A DNA stretch of 64,000 bases from contig VGEP01000002.1 of assembly GCA_016869215.1 (NCBI GenBank), positions 62,001-126,000 on the forward strand. Reading direction: 5' to 3'. The DNA is from Alphaproteobacteria bacterium (GTDB taxonomy: Bacteria > Pseudomonadota > Alphaproteobacteria > Rhizobiales > Xanthobacteraceae). The notes beneath the pieces are model-generated. The model did not search any database, was not told the origin of the DNA, and was given only the letters and a program-made list of their open reading frames with translations. Both the position numbers and the translations under genes were made by a program. Shown here in pieces: positions 1 through 8,448 of this stretch; the stretch's first letter is position 1; every line of letters begins with the position of its first letter.

Positions 1-310
1 GGAAGATTTCCCGCTGATCGTCGCCGACGACGATCAGCACGTCGAGCCTGGCCGCCGCGAGATCGGCCTGAAGGCGGTCCATCGCGCCCCAGGTCGTCCG
101 GTGCCGCTGCGCGATCGCCTCCTTGGAAATCTTGGCCGCCGCCGCGGGCGGCGTCGACTTCAGCAACTCGTCGAACGAGCGGGGTGTGCCTTCGAAATCG
201 TTGATCGGCGCCTTGCAGTCGACGTGATCGAACAGCGCCTGCCAGTTCTCCACCGCCGAGAACAACATAGTGCTATGCGAGGTTCCGAATGCTGCTACAA
301 TCCGCGCCAT
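1..310 (-). CDS. LigB-type extradiol ring-cleavage dioxygenase, catalytic subunit (3' end outside window)
   Basis: The first 103 residues are visible and the gene runs off the left edge. The protein starts MARIVAAFGTSHS; the GTSHS block near residues 9-13 carries the His that in LigB/DODA-family class III extradiol dioxygenases is an iron ligand, and the stretch ends with the family-typical GDDQREIF. The family opens catechol-type rings, as in protocatechuate 4,5-dioxygenase. It is divergent from a MarR-type gene, with an imperfect palindrome between them, so MarR control is likely. The substrate cannot be told from this fragment. Confidence 0.8.
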   Translation of the reverse strand, partial: MARIVAAFGTSHSTMLFSAVENWQALFDHVDCKAPINDFEGTPRSFDELLKSTPPAAAAKISKEAIAQRHRTTWGAMDRLQADLAAARLDVLIVVGDDQREIF

Positions 311-364
311 CTATTCCCCCGACACGCCACTTTTGCCTGCGGCGAGAGCTTCGCGATCCGCCAA

Positions 365-384
365 TTGGTATGGTTTCATACTAA
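365..384. promoter_or_regulatory. candidate MarR-family operator (imperfect palindrome)
   Basis: The 20 bases TTGGTATGGTTTCATACTAA form an inverted repeat with one G:T mismatch (TGGTATG against CATACTA) around a 4-base centre. It lies 55 bases upstream of the LigB-type gene and upstream of the divergent marR-like gene. Size and symmetry fit a MarR dimer site. The rest of the 311-587 stretch shows no other clear signal. Function is inferred from position. Confidence 0.4.
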
Positions 385-587
385 ATGAGTCAAGCCGCGG
401 CGTCGGGGGCAACGGCCCACGTGAAATCGCCACAGCGATTCGATTGGGCGGGGCTGCATTCCGCGGCGGCGCTCGCCTTCGGTTGCGCAGCCGTGCTATT
501 GCGTTGCGGCCGCTCCCCATGGCTGCGGCGATGCGATGGCGGGCCGCCGGCGGCCACGGCCTGGAACCCGCGGCGGAATTGAACCCT

Positions 588-1091
588 ATGGCGCTACGAC
601 GCGAAGCCACCCGAACCCTCAGGGCCGTCGACCGCAATGCGCAGACGACTTCCGACGACCCGGAATTCGCCGGCATGTCGCAAAGCCTGGGTTATCAGAT
701 CCGCTACGCCTATCGCGCGTTCGTCAAGGCGCTCGCCGACGAACTCGGCATTCACCGGCTAACCACGAGCCAATGGTCGGCCTTGCGCGTGCTCTGGGAG
801 ACCGAGGGCCTCAGCCAGGTCGAGTTGGCGCAGCGGATGATGGTCGAGAAGGCGTCGCTGACGTCGGTGCTGCAGGCAATGGAAAAGTCGGGCCTGATCC
901 TGCGCACGCGCAACGCCGACGACCGCCGCAAGGTGAACGTCTTTCTCACCGCGGCGGGGCGAAAGCTCAGAGACAAGGTGCTGCCGCTCGGCGCCGGGAT
1001 CAACCGGCGCGCGGCGCGCGGCCTTTCGGCCGAGGAGGTGCGGCAGTTGCGCACGCTGCTGGCCAAGGTGATGAGAAACCTTCAGAGCTGA
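588..1091 (+). CDS. MarR family transcriptional regulator
   Basis: A 167-residue winged-helix regulator. The core from about residue 30 has the MarR layout: an N-terminal dimer helix, a helix-turn-helix with LSQVELAQRMMVEKASLTSV, the wing with NADDRRKVNVFLTAAGR, and a C-terminal dimer helix. MarR proteins repress nearby catabolic operons and release DNA on binding aromatic acids. It is divergent from a LigB-type ring-cleavage dioxygenase, its probable target. The start is uncertain: ATGs at 519, 531, 588 and 675 are in frame and none has a strong ribosome site; 588 was chosen because it gives a typical family length. Confidence 0.85.
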   Translation: MALRREATRTLRAVDRNAQTTSDDPEFAGMSQSLGYQIRYAYRAFVKALADELGIHRLTTSQWSALRVLWETEGLSQVELAQRMMVEKASLTSVLQAMEKSGLILRTRNADDRRKVNVFLTAAGRKLRDKVLPLGAGINRRAARGLSAEEVRQLRTLLAKVMRNLQS

Positions 1092-1139
1092 CGCGCGCCG
1101 CGGCGGCTCGGACCGCGACGGCGCACGCCGCCGGACGCG

Positions 1140-2699
1140 TCATCTCGGTTGCAGCCACTTCGGCAGGAAGCCGTACGCATCGGCGCCGTTCGCCGGCTTG
1201 CAGGCGACACCTGCGCCCCGCAAAAGCTCTTGAAGCCGCCCGGCGTTGAACGCGTCGAAGGTCTCGGTGCAGCCGCCAACGTGCGTGCCGCCGACAAAGA
1301 CCTGCGGGATCGTCGGCGAACTGGTTTGCGCTTTCAGCACCGCACGGATTTTCCCGCCCCAGTCGTTGTTCCGGTACTCGGCCGAGTCGAGATCGATCGA
1401 GCGGTACGGAACGCCGTAGGCCTTGAACAGCTTCCGCACCGACCAGCAGAACTCGCACCATTCGAGCGCAAACATGACGACCGGCTGCGCCGCGTCGCCG
1501 GTCGCTTCGGCGACGAACGCCTGCGCCTCCAGCGCGAGGATTGCGGGCGCTTCGACCTTGGGCGCGGCGGGCGCGGGCTTCACGTCGAAGCGATAGCGCG
1601 GCGTCGACTTCGAAATCGCGATTTCCTCATCCGACATCTCCGAAGCGACGTCGTCGAACAGCGGCGTGCTGAGATAGCGTTCGCCAGTGTCCGGCAACAT
1701 GCACAGGACGTTCGCGCCCCGCAGCGCCCGCGCGCAAACCTCCAGCGCGGCGGCAAAGGTCGCGCCGCCGGAAATTCCGGTGAATATCCCTTCCTGCCGC
1801 GCAAGCTCGCGCGCCAGACGCAGCGCCTCGCCGCCTTTGACCGGAACGATCTCGTCGATCAGACCGGCATCGACGGCGTCCTCGGCGAGCTTCGGGATAA
1901 AGTCGGGCGTCCAGCCCTGGATCGGGTGCGGACGAAAGCGCGGATGACTCTCGGCCGGCGCACCGCTGGCGTCCCGCGGCTGGCGAACGCCGCTGCCGAG
2001 GACCGGAGAATTGTCCGGTTCGCACACGACCACCTTGGTGTTCGGACTTCGCATCCTGAGGACGCGCGCGACGCCCTTGAGCGTGCCGCCCGTTCCCGCG
2101 CCCGTGACCCAGTGGTCGAGCGGGATATCGCCGAAGTCCTGCAGGATCTCCAGCGCCGTGGTCCACGAATGAATATCGGGATTGGCTTCGTTCTCGAACT
2201 GGCGGCACAGGAACCAGCCGTGGGTCTGCGCGAGCTCGACCGCCTTCGCCAGCATTCCGCTGCCTTTCTCCGACGCCGGCGTCAGCACCACCTTCGCGCC
2301 GAGGAAACGCATGAGCCTGCGCCGCTCGACGCTGAAGTTCTCCGCCATCACGATGACCAGCGGATAGCCCTTCTGGGCGCAGACCATGGCGAGGCCGATG
2401 CCGGTGTTGCCGCTGGTCGCCTCCACCACGGTCTGGCCGGGCTTCAGCGCGCCGCTGCGCTCCGCCGCCTCGATGACGCCGAGCGCGAGCCGGTCCTTGA
2501 CCGAGCCCATCGGGTTGAACGCCTCGAGCTTGACGAAGAGATTGACGCCGGCCGGCGCGAGTTTGCCGATGCGCACCACCGGCGTCCGCCCGACGGTGCC
2601 GAGAATTGAGTCGTAGCGCCGCCCCGGCGCAAGAAGCGGTTGCTCGTGGCGGGCGTCCGTGGCGCGCGCGCCGATCGAACCGGCGATGGTCCCGTGCAT
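1140..2699 (-). CDS. cysK: cysteine synthase fused to a C-terminal glutaredoxin domain
   Basis: A 519-residue protein, against about 310-330 for ordinary CysK. Residues 30-350 are a fold-type II PLP enzyme: K68 in NPMGSVKDR is the expected PLP lysine, TSGNTG (95-100) the substrate loop, and GTGGT (202-206) the phosphate cup. A linker rich in Ala, Pro and Val (370-400) leads to a glutaredoxin-like domain (405-500) with WCEFC (C415, C418), the cis-Pro motif TIPQVF and the glutathione-site GGCTE. The CysK part makes cysteine from O-acetylserine and sulfide; the Grx part may reduce or protect the product or the enzyme. The gene is divergent from the TRAP operon. Domain calls are secure; the role of the fusion is inference. 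Confidence 0.88.
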   Translation of the reverse strand: MHGTIAGSIGARATDARHEQPLLAPGRRYDSILGTVGRTPVVRIGKLAPAGVNLFVKLEAFNPMGSVKDRLALGVIEAAERSGALKPGQTVVEATSGNTGIGLAMVCAQKGYPLVIVMAENFSVERRRLMRFLGAKVVLTPASEKGSGMLAKAVELAQTHGWFLCRQFENEANPDIHSWTTALEILQDFGDIPLDHWVTGAGTGGTLKGVARVLRMRSPNTKVVVCEPDNSPVLGSGVRQPRDASGAPAESHPRFRPHPIQGWTPDFIPKLAEDAVDAGLIDEIVPVKGGEALRLARELARQEGIFTGISGGATFAAALEVCARALRGANVLCMLPDTGERYLSTPLFDDVASEMSDEEIAISKSTPRYRFDVKPAPAAPKVEAPAILALEAQAFVAEATGDAAQPVVMFALEWCEFCWSVRKLFKAYGVPYRSIDLDSAEYRNNDWGGKIRAVLKAQTSSPTIPQVFVGGTHVGGCTETFDAFNAGRLQELLRGAGVACKPANGADAYGFLPKWLQPR

Positions 2700-3025
2700 G
2701 ATTGTCTCCTATTCAATTCGCCGCCTGACTAAGCGCCGGCCGTGGGCGGCAGCGTGTGATCCGGCGTGGAATTGCGGGCGAACGGAGCCTGTTGCGGGAC
2801 CGACCCGGAACCGCCATCGCCGTGCGTTTGGCGATACGCGCGCTTCAAGCGCTTCGGTGCGACATCACGTCAATGACGCGGCTGCACGCCGCTGCCGCAG
2901 CGCAATCCCGATTTTGCGGGCTACTGCAATCGCTGTACCGCCATGCGGTTCGTTGCGTTCCCTACCGTTAATTGCAATTATAACGTTGGGCCAAATCCCA
3001 ATCCTTTCCGAGGGAGGAATCCAAG
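2700..3025. other. divergent intergenic region between cysK-grx and the TRAP operon
   Basis: These 326 bases separate two divergent genes and should hold both promoters. No RNA element was recognised. The notable part is the AT-rich segment just upstream of dctP, with a palindrome and a possible -10 (TATAAC at 2979-2984), followed by a strong ribosome site (GAGGGAGGA) before the dctP start. Small reading frames across this stretch look like chance frames in GC-rich DNA. Confidence 0.5.
2969..2980. promoter_or_regulatory. perfect 12-bp AT-rich palindrome, candidate operator of the TRAP operon
   Basis: TAATTGCAATTA is a perfect palindrome and overlaps the possible -10 of the dctP promoter, some 46 bases before the start codon. 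Such a site in otherwise GC-rich DNA would suit a dimeric repressor such as a GntR protein. No regulator gene lies beside it, so the binding protein is unknown. Confidence 0.35.
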
Positions 3026-4063
3026 ATGAAGAAACTGGTTCTGACGGCTCTGGCCGGCGCGATTGCGTCGGGCCTTGCGGCCGCAACGCCGGCCGCGGCG
3101 CAAGAGGTCACGCTGCGCCTGCACACGTTCATCCCGCCGGTCGCCAACCCGGTGAAGCACTTCCTGCAGCCCTGGGCCGACAAGGTGACCAAGGAGTCCA
3201 ACGGCCGCATCAAGGTGCAGGTCTATCCGACCATGCAGCTCGGCGGCAAAGCCGAACAACTGCTCACGCAGGTGCGCGACGGCGTCGTCGACGTCGTGTG
3301 GACGCTTCCCGGCTTCACCCCCGGCGTGATGCCGAAGATCGAAATCTTCGAACTGCCGTTCCTGCACCGCAACACCCACTCGACCGTGATGGCGTTGCAG
3401 GAATACGTGCCGATGTACATGAAGAAGGACTTCGAGCCCTATCATGTGCTGCTGGTGCACACGCACGCCGGCGCGCTGTTCATGACCAAGGACCCGATCA
3501 ACAAGGTCGAGGACTTCAGGGGCATGAAGCTGCGCTCGTATTCGCGCACCAACGCCTGGATCCTGGAGGCGCTCGGCGCGACCCCGCTGCAGATGGCGCT
3601 GCCGGAACTTGCGCCGATGCTCAGCAAGGGCACGGTGAGCGGCTCGATCCTGCCCTATGAGATCGCGCCCGCGGTCAAGATGCAGGACCTGACCGAGCAC
3701 TTCACCACGCTCGCTCCGCCGCAGCCGCGGCTGTCGACGGCGATCTTCACACTGCTGATGAACAAGAAGAAGTACGAGAGCCTGCCGCCCGACCTGAAGA
3801 AGGTGATCGACAACAACTCCGGCGCCAAGCTCGCGCCGGTCGCGATCGAGGTCTGGGACCGCATCGAAGTCGACGGCGAGAAGGTGATGCGCTCCAAGAC
3901 CAGGAACAAGTTCTCGAGCCTGAGCGCCGCGGAAACCGCAAAATTCAAGAAGACGGTGCAGCCGGTGTTCGACCGCTTCAAGAAAATGCTGAGCGACGGC
4001 GGTGACGACGGCAACAAGATCCTCGCCGACGTGGAGCGGCTGATCGCCAAGCACGCGAAGTAG
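3026..4063 (+). CDS. dctP: TRAP transporter substrate-binding protein, DctP family
   Basis: A 345-residue periplasmic protein. The N-terminus is a signal peptide (MKKLVLTALAGAIASG...) with likely cleavage after the Ala run at residue 25. The mature part starts EVTLRLHTFIPP and contains the DctP-type stretch FRGMKLRSYSRTNAWILEALGA, where the Arg of the family that binds the substrate carboxylate would lie. The start has a strong GAGGGAGGA ribosome site. It is first in a dctP-dctQ-dctM operon that imports an organic acid with sodium; no substrate can be named. Confidence 0.92.
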   Translation: MKKLVLTALAGAIASGLAAATPAAAQEVTLRLHTFIPPVANPVKHFLQPWADKVTKESNGRIKVQVYPTMQLGGKAEQLLTQVRDGVVDVVWTLPGFTPGVMPKIEIFELPFLHRNTHSTVMALQEYVPMYMKKDFEPYHVLLVHTHAGALFMTKDPINKVEDFRGMKLRSYSRTNAWILEALGATPLQMALPELAPMLSKGTVSGSILPYEIAPAVKMQDLTEHFTTLAPPQPRLSTAIFTLLMNKKKYESLPPDLKKVIDNNSGAKLAPVAIEVWDRIEVDGEKVMRSKTRNKFSSLSAAETAKFKKTVQPVFDRFKKMLSDGGDDGNKILADVERLIAKHAK

Positions 4064-4069
4064 GCGGAG

Positions 4070-4091
4070 GCCGTTGCTCCGGCAACGGCCC
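4070..4091 (+). promoter_or_regulatory. hairpin between dctP and dctQ
   Basis: A perfect 9-bp stem (GGCCGTTGC with GCAACGGCC) and a 4-base loop lie 6 bases after the dctP stop and 17 bases before dctQ. It has no T run, so it is more likely an RNA-stabilising or partial-attenuation hairpin than a full terminator. In many binding-protein operons such a hairpin lets the binding protein be made in excess over the permease. Confidence 0.55.
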
Positions 4092-4108
4092 GGTTCCGAG
4101 CCCAACCG

Positions 4109-4663
4109 ATGGCCGAATCCACCAGCAACGCAGCCCGGCCGACCGACCCGGTCGGCCGGGCGCTCTATTCGGTCGTCACGGCGATGGCCATATTCGGCGG
4201 CATCCTGTGCACCGTCATTGCCGTCATGGTGACGGTCAGCGTCACCGGCCGCTACCTGTTCTCGGCGCCGATCCCCGGCGACTACGACATCGTCGGCATC
4301 ATCGCGGGATGCGCAATCTTCGCCTTTCTTCCGTACTGCCAGATGATTCGCGGCAACGTGATGGTGGACTTCTTCACCAACGGCCTGGCGCCGCGCGCGC
4401 GCATCGCGCTCGATGCATTTGGCTCGCTGCTCTACCTGATTATCGCCATCCTGTTCACCTGGCGGCTGCATTACGGCGCGTTCGAGCTTTATGAGACCAA
4501 CCAGCAGATCGCCGCGTTCAGCTTTTACCGCTGGTGGACGCTGCCGCTGAACATCCTGTGCATGTTCGTGCTCATCGCCGTCGTCGCCTACACGCTGGTC
4601 CAGGACATCAAGAACCTGCGCAGCGGACGCGCTCCGGATCGCGCCGCGGTCACGGGGGATTGA
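4109..4663 (+). CDS. dctQ: TRAP transporter small permease, DctQ family
   Basis: A 184-residue inner-membrane protein with four predicted hydrophobic spans (roughly 15-40, 55-75, 95-117 and 137-160), the usual DctQ topology. The stretch GDYDIVGIIAGCAIFAFLPY resembles the conserved region of the small subunit. It pairs with DctM, which follows after 4 bases. No change from the normal family length is seen. Confidence 0.88.
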   Translation: MAESTSNAARPTDPVGRALYSVVTAMAIFGGILCTVIAVMVTVSVTGRYLFSAPIPGDYDIVGIIAGCAIFAFLPYCQMIRGNVMVDFFTNGLAPRARIALDAFGSLLYLIIAILFTWRLHYGAFELYETNQQIAAFSFYRWWTLPLNILCMFVLIAVVAYTLVQDIKNLRSGRAPDRAAVTGD

Positions 4664-4667
4664 CGCG

Positions 4668-5990
4668 ATGAGCGAGCTGACCGTCGGGGTGATCGGTTTT
4701 GCCGCGCTCATGGCGCTGATCGCCATCCGCGTGCCGATCGGCATTTCCATGCTGACCGTCGGCATGTCCGGATTCTGCTACATCGCCGGCACGAGTTCGC
4801 TGCTGAGCTTCCTCAAGACCGAGATGTATTGGCGGTTCAGCTCGTTCGACCTTTCGGTCGTTCCGCTGTTCCTGATGATGGGCAATTTCGCGGCGCGCGC
4901 GGGCATCACGCAGGCGCTGTTCCGCGCCGCCGCCGCCTGGATCGGCCACTTCCGCGGCGGCATTGCGATGGCGGCGGTCGGCGGCTGCGCCGCGTTCGGA
5001 ACCATCAGCGGCTCGTCGCTCGCAACCGCCGCGATGATGGGCCAGGTCGCGCTGCCGGAATTGCGCCGCTACAACTATTCGGGCGGTTTCGCCACCGGCG
5101 CGCTGGCAGCGGGCGGAACGCTCGGCATTCTAATCCCGCCGTCGATCGTGCTGATCATCTTCGGCATTATGACGGAAGCCAACATCGTCACGCTGTTCCA
5201 GGCCGGCTTCCTGCCGGGCATCCTGGCCGCCGCCGGATACCTGGTCGTCATCGGCATCGTGGCCCGGGTGGTTCCGGGCGCGGGCCCGGCGGGACCGCGC
5301 GCCGACCGCACCGAGCGATGGAACGCGCTGAAGCAGGTCTGGTCGGTGGGCGCGATCTTCCTGGTGGTCATGGGCGGAATCTACTCCGGCATCTTTACGC
5401 CGACCGAGGGCGCGGGCGTCGGCGCCACCGCGACGTTCCTGGTGGCCGTATTCTACGGCGGCATGCGCTGGCGCGGCTTTCTCGACGCGCTGATGGAGAC
5501 CGCAGCGACCACGGCGATGATCTTCCTCATCCTGCTCGGCGCGAGCGTCTTCAACGCATTTCTCGGATTCTCGCGCCTGCCGATGTGGACTGCCGATTTC
5601 TTTCAGAACTCCGGCTTATCGCCCTACGTCGTTCTGCTCGGCATGATCGCGCTCTATCTGGTGTTCGGCTGCATCATGGACTCGCTCGCCATGATCCTGA
5701 TCACCATTCCGATCTTCTGGCCGGTCATCGCCGCGCTCGACTTCGGATTGCAGCCCGAAGAGCTCAAGCTTTGGTTCGGCATCGTCACGCTGATGGTGGT
5801 GGAGATCGGCCTGATCACGCCGCCGGTCGGGCTGAATGTCTTCGTCATCAATTCGCTCGCCAAGGACGTGCCGATGCTCGAGACATTCAAGGGCGTTCTG
5901 CCGTTCCTCGTATCCGATGCAATCCGCGTCGCGCTGATCGTGTTGTTCCCGGCGCTGAGCCTGGCCCTGCCCCGGCTGCTCAGCGGTTGA
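4668..5990 (+). CDS. dctM: TRAP transporter large permease, DctM family
   Basis: A 440-residue protein with about twelve hydrophobic spans, the normal DctM size. It has family marks such as GGCAAFGTISGSSLATAAMM (residues about 105-124), AAGGTLGILIPPSI and the C-terminal GLITPPVGLNVFVI. It forms the sodium-coupled channel and receives substrate from DctP. It converges with the DapA-family gene on the other strand with only 21 bases between. Confidence 0.92.
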   Translation: MSELTVGVIGFAALMALIAIRVPIGISMLTVGMSGFCYIAGTSSLLSFLKTEMYWRFSSFDLSVVPLFLMMGNFAARAGITQALFRAAAAWIGHFRGGIAMAAVGGCAAFGTISGSSLATAAMMGQVALPELRRYNYSGGFATGALAAGGTLGILIPPSIVLIIFGIMTEANIVTLFQAGFLPGILAAAGYLVVIGIVARVVPGAGPAGPRADRTERWNALKQVWSVGAIFLVVMGGIYSGIFTPTEGAGVGATATFLVAVFYGGMRWRGFLDALMETAATTAMIFLILLGASVFNAFLGFSRLPMWTADFFQNSGLSPYVVLLGMIALYLVFGCIMDSLAMILITIPIFWPVIAALDFGLQPEELKLWFGIVTLMVVEIGLITPPVGLNVFVINSLAKDVPMLETFKGVLPFLVSDAIRVALIVLFPALSLALPRLLSG

Positions 5991-6011
5991 ACACGCAGCC
6001 GCGCGGCCCGG

Positions 6012-6968
6012 TCAGGCCCGCCGCGCCATCCGCTCCCGGGTCGCGCCCGTCCGCGCTTCCAGCCGCGCCAGCAGGCGGTCGAGCTCGGCGATATCGTCGG
6101 CATCGAGCTTGCCGCCCGGCGCGCGCACGGCGGCCGACGCGATCGCGCCGCGGCGGCGCAGGATTTCCTTGCGCACGGGCAGACCGAAGCCCGGCTGCTG
6201 CTCGTGGCGCAGGATCGGCAGATAGAGATCGAACAGGTCCTCGGCAGCCCCGGCATCGCCCTTGCGGAACAGGTCGAAGACCTCGACCAGCACCTCCGGA
6301 AACGCAAAGCCCGTCATCATGCCGTCGGCGCCGCGGTGCATCTCCTGCGGCACGTAGAGCCCGCCGTTGCCGACGAAGATCGCGATCCGGCGATGCGCCG
6401 CGCCGTCGCACGCCTTGCGGACGGCGGTGAGCTTCTTCAGGCCCGGGCAGTCCTCGTGCTTGAACATCACGATGCTGGGATGGGCATCGACCAGCCTGAC
6501 GAAACCGCCCGGCGAGATGAAGGCCTGCGACGACTGCGGATAGTCCTGGTAGCAGATGGGGACCTCCGGCCCGAGCGCGGCGACGACCTCGCCGAAATAG
6601 GCTGCGATCTGCGCTTCGGTCTTGAGTCCGATGAACGGCGCAATCATGACGCCGCAGGCTCCGGCCTCCATCGCAACCCGGCTGAGCGCCACAAGGTTGG
6701 ACGTGCCGGCGTTGGACACCCCGACGACGACGGGAACGCGCCCCGCGACCGCCCGCATCGCGTGCCGCACAAGCTCCGCCGACTCGCCGTCGGACAGCTT
6801 CTGCGCCTCGCCCATGATCCCGAGCAGCGTCAGCCCGTGGACCTTGCCGCGCAGGTAGAACTCGATCATCCGGTCGACGCTCGGCCAGTCGATGTCGCCC
6901 CGTTCCGTGAACGGCGTTGGCACGATCGGATAGACGCCTTGTGCGGTTGCATCGAGGAGATGTGTCAT
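6012..6968 (-). CDS. dihydrodipicolinate synthase (DapA) family lyase
   Basis: A 318-residue TIM-barrel protein. K170 in VMFKHEDCPGLKKL is the expected Schiff-base lysine and the tyrosines in CYQDYPQ (140-145) take the place of the catalytic Tyr. The usual GTTGE loop of true DapA reads GIMGE (50-54), so it is unlikely to make dihydrodipicolinate. Relatives act as aldolases or hydratases on keto acids from aromatic or sugar breakdown. It is the last gene of a minus-strand operon after the HpaB-type monooxygenase, 11 bases away. Confidence 0.85.
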   Translation of the reverse strand: MTHLLDATAQGVYPIVPTPFTERGDIDWPSVDRMIEFYLRGKVHGLTLLGIMGEAQKLSDGESAELVRHAMRAVAGRVPVVVGVSNAGTSNLVALSRVAMEAGACGVMIAPFIGLKTEAQIAAYFGEVVAALGPEVPICYQDYPQSSQAFISPGGFVRLVDAHPSIVMFKHEDCPGLKKLTAVRKACDGAAHRRIAIFVGNGGLYVPQEMHRGADGMMTGFAFPEVLVEVFDLFRKGDAGAAEDLFDLYLPILRHEQQPGFGLPVRKEILRRRGAIASAAVRAPGGKLDADDIAELDRLLARLEARTGATRERMARRA

Positions 6969-6979
6969 GGTCTGCGATC

Positions 6980-8443
6980 CTATCCGTTCGCGTCCGGCAC
7001 TTCGATGCCGGCCAACAGCCGGTCCACCGCGTCGTGGAACCGCTCCCAGGGCGCCTCGCGGTCGCTCTGGTTGCGCACCACGATGGAACTGCCGGCGTAG
7101 AACTTCTCATAGAGCATGTGCCGGCCGGCAAACTCGGTGCCGACGATGTCCCAGGCAAGCTTGTAGAGCTTGTGGCGCTCCGCCGCCTCGATCGACGGCG
7201 TCTTCCACCAGCGCTCGAAGCGGTCGCGCAAAGCCTCGTCGGTGACGACGTCGATGGAGGCCGGCATAACCATGGGATAGCCGCCGAGCAAGGTGCGCAG
7301 CGTGTCGACGATGCCGGTGTGGCTCTCCTGGCACCAGTTCAGCGCGGCATACATGATGCGGCGGTTGGGAGTGGCATAGCCCTTGGGCCATTCCTCCCAC
7401 GCCTCGATCTGGCCCTGCACCAGCCCGCCGATCAGCGCTTCGAGCGACACCAGCCGGCCCAGTTGCTCGCGCACCGCCGGGATGTGGTCGATGCCGTTGG
7501 CTTTGCAGATGCGGCTCGCGACGCCGACGATCAGGCCCATCTTGGACCAGAAGCGCACGTTCGACTGGTGGTTCTGATAGCAGTTCGCCGGCGTCTCGAT
7601 GTAGATGCGCCGCGACATCGCCGCGTCGTTGTGCAGGAACACGCGGTCCCACGGGATTTTCACGCGGTCGCAGACCAGCACGCTGTCGGTCTCGTCGTAG
7701 CGGTAGGACAGCGGATAGTCGGCTTCGTGCCGCGCATGCTGCGCGTAGGGCTGGCGCGCCCAAAGCGACACGCCCGGCGCATTGATCGGCAGCGCCGCAG
7801 TGATTGCCTCGCTCTTGAGCTTGTCGTCGATCGGCGTGAGGTTGCCGATCATGATCTCGTCGGCAAACACCGCGCCGGTCGCGAGCATCTTCATTCCGGA
7901 GACGACGACGCCCGACCCGTTCTCGGCGACGACCTGAAGATTGGGATCGTCGCGCTGCTGGCCGGGAAACAGGTCGGCGCTCTTGCGGCCGCTGGCTGGC
8001 GTCACGGCGAAGCTGAGGTAAAGGTCGTTGCGCCGGGCGTAATCGTAGTAGCGCAGCAGGTTCTGTCCGAAGCCGGGCCGCAGGCGGTCGAGCAGGCCTG
8101 CGTCCATCGCCAGGCCCGTCACAAGCCCCGCCACCTGGTCGGGCGAGCGACCGACGAAGCCGTAGGTCATGTCGGCAATGGCCTTCATCGCGCGCATGCG
8201 GCGCACGAGGTCGTCGCGGTTGCGGCAGCGCAGCCAGTACAGCGAATGGCGCTCGCCGTCCTCCTCGAAGCTGAACAGATCGCGCTGCGCGGGATCGGCC
8301 TTGCGGTCGTAGATCGCGGCGACGGTGCGCGCGCCTTCGCGGAACGCCGGATGCGCCGTCACGTCGTCGACACGCTCGGCCCCGATATAGACGATGCGGC
8401 CGTCGCGCATCCGCTCGAGCTTCTGGGCGCCGCTGATCAGCAC
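6980..8443 (-). CDS. 4-hydroxyphenylacetate 3-monooxygenase (HpaB) family, FADH2-dependent oxygenase
   Basis: A 487-residue protein matching the HpaB/PvcC family in length and order: N-terminus VLISGAQKLERMRDGRIVYI, then ERVDDVTAHPAFR, and the acyl-CoA-dehydrogenase-like core with the active-site-loop region RVKIPWDRVFLHND. HpaB enzymes hydroxylate phenols using FADH2 supplied by a separate reductase (HpaC); none is in this window. A GTG start at 8443 was chosen: it comes 5 bases after the stop of the previous gene, fits the family N-terminus, and the longer frame would overlap that gene. It is the third gene of a four-gene operon. Confidence 0.88.
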   Translation of the reverse strand: MLISGAQKLERMRDGRIVYIGAERVDDVTAHPAFREGARTVAAIYDRKADPAQRDLFSFEEDGERHSLYWLRCRNRDDLVRRMRAMKAIADMTYGFVGRSPDQVAGLVTGLAMDAGLLDRLRPGFGQNLLRYYDYARRNDLYLSFAVTPASGRKSADLFPGQQRDDPNLQVVAENGSGVVVSGMKMLATGAVFADEIMIGNLTPIDDKLKSEAITAALPINAPGVSLWARQPYAQHARHEADYPLSYRYDETDSVLVCDRVKIPWDRVFLHNDAAMSRRIYIETPANCYQNHQSNVRFWSKMGLIVGVASRICKANGIDHIPAVREQLGRLVSLEALIGGLVQGQIEAWEEWPKGYATPNRRIMYAALNWCQESHTGIVDTLRTLLGGYPMVMPASIDVVTDEALRDRFERWWKTPSIEAAERHKLYKLAWDIVGTEFAGRHMLYEKFYAGSSIVVRNQSDREAPWERFHDAVDRLLAGIEVPDANG

Positions 8444-8448
8444 GCGCG

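Noticed and set aside
2978-4765. Long open minus-strand frame opposite the TRAP genes
   Set aside because: Antisense to dctP and dctQ; composition like a codon-bias shadow.
6012-6968. True dihydrodipicolinate synthase (lysine biosynthesis)
   Set aside because: The Schiff-base Lys is present but the GTTGE loop reads GIMGE and the context is catabolic.
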